DNA of 64,000 nt, from assembly GCA_964398655.1 (NCBI GenBank), contig CAYNNG010000005.1, forward strand, positions 5,081-69,080, written 5' to 3'. The stretch is from SFFI01 sp964398655 (lineage in GTDB: Bacteria > Bacillota > Clostridia > Saccharofermentanales > DTU023). The notes under the pieces are model-generated. The model was given only the letters and a program-made list of their open reading frames with translations, was not told where the DNA came from and made no database searches. Position 1 is the stretch's first letter. The number at the start of each line of letters is the position of its first letter. Positions 61,369 through 64,000 of the stretch are shown here, piece by piece. The position numbers and the translations under genes were made by a program.

Positions 61369-63798
61369 ATGCTAGTTTCACTCAATTGGCTTAAACAATA
61401 TACAGAATTACCTGAAGACCTGAGTATGGAGCAGTTGGCCTATGACCTTACTATGCGGACTGTGGAAGTAGAGGGCTGGCATAATCCTGCGCATGACTTG
61501 GATAAAGTAGTTGTAGGTAAGATCTTAGAAGTTAACGCTCACCCCAATGCTGATAAGCTAAGAATTTGTCAGGTCAACGCAGGAGACTGCGGCGTCCTGC
61601 AGATTGTCTGCGGAGGGACTAACCTCTATGTAGGCGAACTGATTGCATTGGCCATGCAAGGTTCCTTTGTCCGCTGGCATGGAGAGGGCGAGCCTGTAGA
61701 AATTAAAGACTCTAAACTACGCGGTGTGGAATCTCAGGGTATGATTTGTGCTTCTGCTGAGCTGTCTCTGGAAGGCTTATTCCCTGCGGAAGAAGATGGC
61801 ATCATCTTAGATTTGACTGAGTTCCCCGGAGCAGAGGCCGGACAGCCTATTGGCGAGCTTTTAGGCCTGGATGACTGGATCTTAGAGATAGATAATAAGT
61901 CCCTCACTAATCGCCCTGACTTGTGGGGCCACTATGGTTTGGCTAGAGAGTTAGCTGCCATCTACGGCACTGAACTTAAGCCCTTGCCTGAGTTTGAAAA
62001 GCCAGAAGGTTTGGAAGGCTACACGGTTAAGATTGAGGATCCGGCAGATTGCCCGCGCTTCAATGCTACAGTCTGGACAGGACTGGAGAATGGTCCTTCT
62101 CCCTTTGAACTCCAACGTACTTTACAGGTGTTAGGTATCTCAGTCCACAATCTTCTGGTAGATCTTTCCAACTATCTCATGCTGGCCACCGGTCAGCCCA
62201 ATCATGCCTATGACCGGTCCAAAGTCGGTGAGGGGATACAAATACGCAGGGCCAAGACTGAGGAAAAACTCACCCTCTTGGACGATACAGAACTTACCCT
62301 AGGATCAGATAGCCTGGTGATTGCCAATGACCAGGAGGCGATTGGACTGGCTGGCATCAAAGGCGGCAAGGAAGATTCCATCTATGCTGATACCTCTGAA
62401 GTGGTCTTGGAAATAGCCAACTTTAACCCGGGACTGGTGCGCCATACCGCTCAGAAATATGATATTCACACGGATGCTGCCAGCCGTAATGAAAAAGGCT
62501 TAGATACTGCGAGGGTTGACCAGGCACTTGGCCTGTGGCAGGACCTCCTGCGCAAATATCAACCCCAGGCCCAACTGATTGCCTATGAAGACACCCAAGA
62601 GACAAAGCCTGAGCCCCTTACTGTAAACTGCAGCCTGCAGCGGGTAACCGACCGCTTGGGCAAAGAGCTGAGCCCAGAAGAAATGCAACAGCTCCTGGCA
62701 CCTCTGGGTTTTAAGCTTGAAGCTGAGGGGGATAAGCTGGAGGTGAGCGTACCTGCCTGGCGGGCTACCGGAGATGTGAGCCTGGAAGCAGATATCGTTG
62801 AAGAACTGGCCCGCATGCTGGGCTATGAAAATTTTGCCCCCCTGCCGCCTCAGATAAGCTTAGACTCTGCTGTCATTGAAAACCGCTACGACTTGGATAG
62901 AGAAGTGCGAGAATTTATGGCCTACCGGGCTGGTTTCCGTGAGGTCATTCTCTACCCCTGGACTTCTGTGGAATACCAAAAGGTTTGTGGCTTGCCCAAT
63001 GAGCAAAGTGTGGCGCTGGCCAGTCCTCCCAGTCCGGAAGAGCGTTTTCTTAATGTTTCTCTGGTACCTGCACTCTTGAAGGCGGCCAAGGACAATGAGC
63101 GTTATTATCCTGAATTTGCTATTTTTACCTGCAGCCAAGTTTTCTTAAAGCCTGGCCCAGAAAAACAACCTAGCCCCCAGGGAGAGCTTCTGCCTGATAC
63201 CCCCATGCATATGGCAGCCTTGGCCTTTGGTCAGGACGCTTGGTCACTCTTCCGCCGGCTCAAGGGGGTGCTAGAAGCCATGCCTGGAGCTTTACGTATC
63301 CAAGACTTACGCCTGGAGCAAAAAGCCAAGCCCGCCTGGTCTGACCCCGAAGCTTATGTGAACATCTTGGGGGCGAACGGTGAAATCCTCGGCAGTCTGG
63401 CTCTACTTTCGGCCTTCGCTAAGACGGAACTCGGCTTTAAACGTGGTGATCTGGCTATCCTTGAATTAGACTACTCGGCCCTTCAGAAGGTCCTACCGGA
63501 TGCACAAAACTATCAAGACCTTCCGCACTTCCCCCTGGTCGACATGGACTTCTCCATCATCTGCCCTGAGGAGTTATCTTGGGCCAAGATCGAACAGTTC
63601 TTAGGCAAGAAAGTGCGTCACCTGGAATTTATCGATGAATACCGGTCGGACAAAATCGGCGAAGGTAAAAAATCTCTCACCTTCCGGGCGCAGTTCGGTA
63701 AAGAGGACGGGACTATGACGGCTGAGGAAATTGAGGGAAAGCGTAAGGCCTTACTCAAAACCTTGACACATGCTTTAGGTGCAGAACTCAGAGAATAG
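61369..63798 (+). CDS. pheT: Phenylalanine-tRNA ligase, beta subunit
   Basis: 809 residues, the normal long form. Domain order: N-terminal 'MLVSLNWLKQYTELPEDL', tRNA-binding EMAP-like domain (about 42-155, 'NAHPNADKLRICQVNAGDCG'), B3/B4 editing domain with 'NHAYD' and 'DAASRNEKGLD', B5 and the class II-like core, and the C-terminal FDX-ACB anticodon-binding domain ('FPLVDMDFSIICPEELSWAK'). GGGAGGG precedes the ATG, 14 bases after pheS. Confidence 0.97.
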   Translation: MLVSLNWLKQYTELPEDLSMEQLAYDLTMRTVEVEGWHNPAHDLDKVVVGKILEVNAHPNADKLRICQVNAGDCGVLQIVCGGTNLYVGELIALAMQGSFVRWHGEGEPVEIKDSKLRGVESQGMICASAELSLEGLFPAEEDGIILDLTEFPGAEAGQPIGELLGLDDWILEIDNKSLTNRPDLWGHYGLARELAAIYGTELKPLPEFEKPEGLEGYTVKIEDPADCPRFNATVWTGLENGPSPFELQRTLQVLGISVHNLLVDLSNYLMLATGQPNHAYDRSKVGEGIQIRRAKTEEKLTLLDDTELTLGSDSLVIANDQEAIGLAGIKGGKEDSIYADTSEVVLEIANFNPGLVRHTAQKYDIHTDAASRNEKGLDTARVDQALGLWQDLLRKYQPQAQLIAYEDTQETKPEPLTVNCSLQRVTDRLGKELSPEEMQQLLAPLGFKLEAEGDKLEVSVPAWRATGDVSLEADIVEELARMLGYENFAPLPPQISLDSAVIENRYDLDREVREFMAYRAGFREVILYPWTSVEYQKVCGLPNEQSVALASPPSPEERFLNVSLVPALLKAAKDNERYYPEFAIFTCSQVFLKPGPEKQPSPQGELLPDTPMHMAALAFGQDAWSLFRRLKGVLEAMPGALRIQDLRLEQKAKPAWSDPEAYVNILGANGEILGSLALLSAFAKTELGFKRGDLAILELDYSALQKVLPDAQNYQDLPHFPLVDMDFSIICPEELSWAKIEQFLGKKVRHLEFIDEYRSDKIGEGKKSLTFRAQFGKEDGTMTAEEIEGKRKALLKTLTHALGAELRE

Positions 63799-63837
63799 TT
63801 TCCATAAGGAATTCTTAAACTTGCTGACCTACCCCCA

Positions 63838-63846
63838 TGCTATATT
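63838..63846 (+). promoter_or_regulatory. Extended -10 promoter before the response regulator
   Basis: TG-C-TATATT, 35 bases before the ATG at 63882. A TTGCTG lies upstream but at only 14-base spacing. Confidence 0.45.
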
Positions 63847-63881
63847 GAAAGAGGTGAAATAAGCGAGCAGGGGAGGTCGCT

Positions 63882-64000
63882 ATGCATTCTGCTAAGCCAC
63901 AGCGCAGCAAAGGTCATATTTTACTCGTTGAAGACGACCCGGGTATTAGGTCTGGGCTGGAGAGCATCCTGCTCCTGGCCCACTATACCTGTGAAACTTT
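63882..64000 (+). CDS. Response regulator receiver domain protein, N-terminal fragment
   Basis: The first 39 codons, cut by the window end. 'ILLVEDDPGIRSGLESIL' is the acidic start of a response-regulator receiver domain (the Asp pair binds the metal). The ATG has GGGAGG five bases upstream. The output domain and partner kinase are beyond the window. Confidence 0.85.
   Translation, partial: MHSAKPQRSKGHILLVEDDPGIRSGLESILLLAHYTCET

Overview
The window looks like the chromosome of an anaerobic low-to-mid GC Firmicute, most likely an uncultured clostridial lineage. Supporting signs are the Firmicutes-type order of the S10/spc/alpha ribosomal block, zinc-type S14, a CIRCE operator before clpB, formate-tetrahydrofolate ligase, ECF transporter genes after rplQ, and a CdaR-like regulator before ftsEX. 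A run of exactly 100 N (49696-49795) marks a scaffold gap, so this is a draft genome or MAG. No species is assigned.

Layout. (A) 1-5922: end of a ribose-type ABC permease, then 5-methylthioribose kinase (mtnK), its isomerase (mtnA), an RbsD/FucU mutarotase, a class II aldolase, a PfkB sugar kinase and an opine-dehydrogenase-like gene. This reads as an import-coupled salvage route for 5-methylthioribose and/or 5-deoxyribose ending in dihydroxyacetone phosphate plus an aldehyde. (B) 5951-11757: leucyl aminopeptidase, an unrecognised membrane protein (minus strand), clpB with its HrcA-type operator, and a DtxR/MntR-like regulator (minus). (C) 11924-20384: hisS, aspS, lepB, lepA, tRNA-Leu(UAG), a Crp/Fnr regulator and fhs. 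(D) 20479-27437: CdaR/PucR-like regulator, ftsE (long C-terminal extension), ftsX, a coiled-coil M23 peptidase, a CtpA protease and trpS: a division and wall-hydrolase module. (E) 27560-44070: the S10, spc and alpha ribosomal operons with secY, adk, map, infA, rpmJ and rpoA, led by a structured leader; L22, S5, L16 and L17 carry unusual extensions. (F) 44146-49168: fused ECF ATPase, ecfT, truA and pncB. (G) 49476-56690: an ABC importer with two near-identical tandem binding proteins (DUF3798-like), one ATPase and two permeases; its substrate is unknown. (H) 56821-58400: a small membrane protein, IS66 and IS3 transposase remnants and a patch of short degenerate repeats, the only clearly accessory region. 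(I) 58398-64000: a small zinc ribbon, ridA, asparaginase, pheS, pheT and the start of a response regulator.

Most of the window is conserved housekeeping. The least ordinary parts are the deoxypentose salvage cluster, the orphan two-binding-protein ABC importer whose binding proteins lack a lipobox, the repeat patch at 57959-58168, and the extended ribosomal proteins. All calls come from reading translations and motifs by eye; no database search was run.
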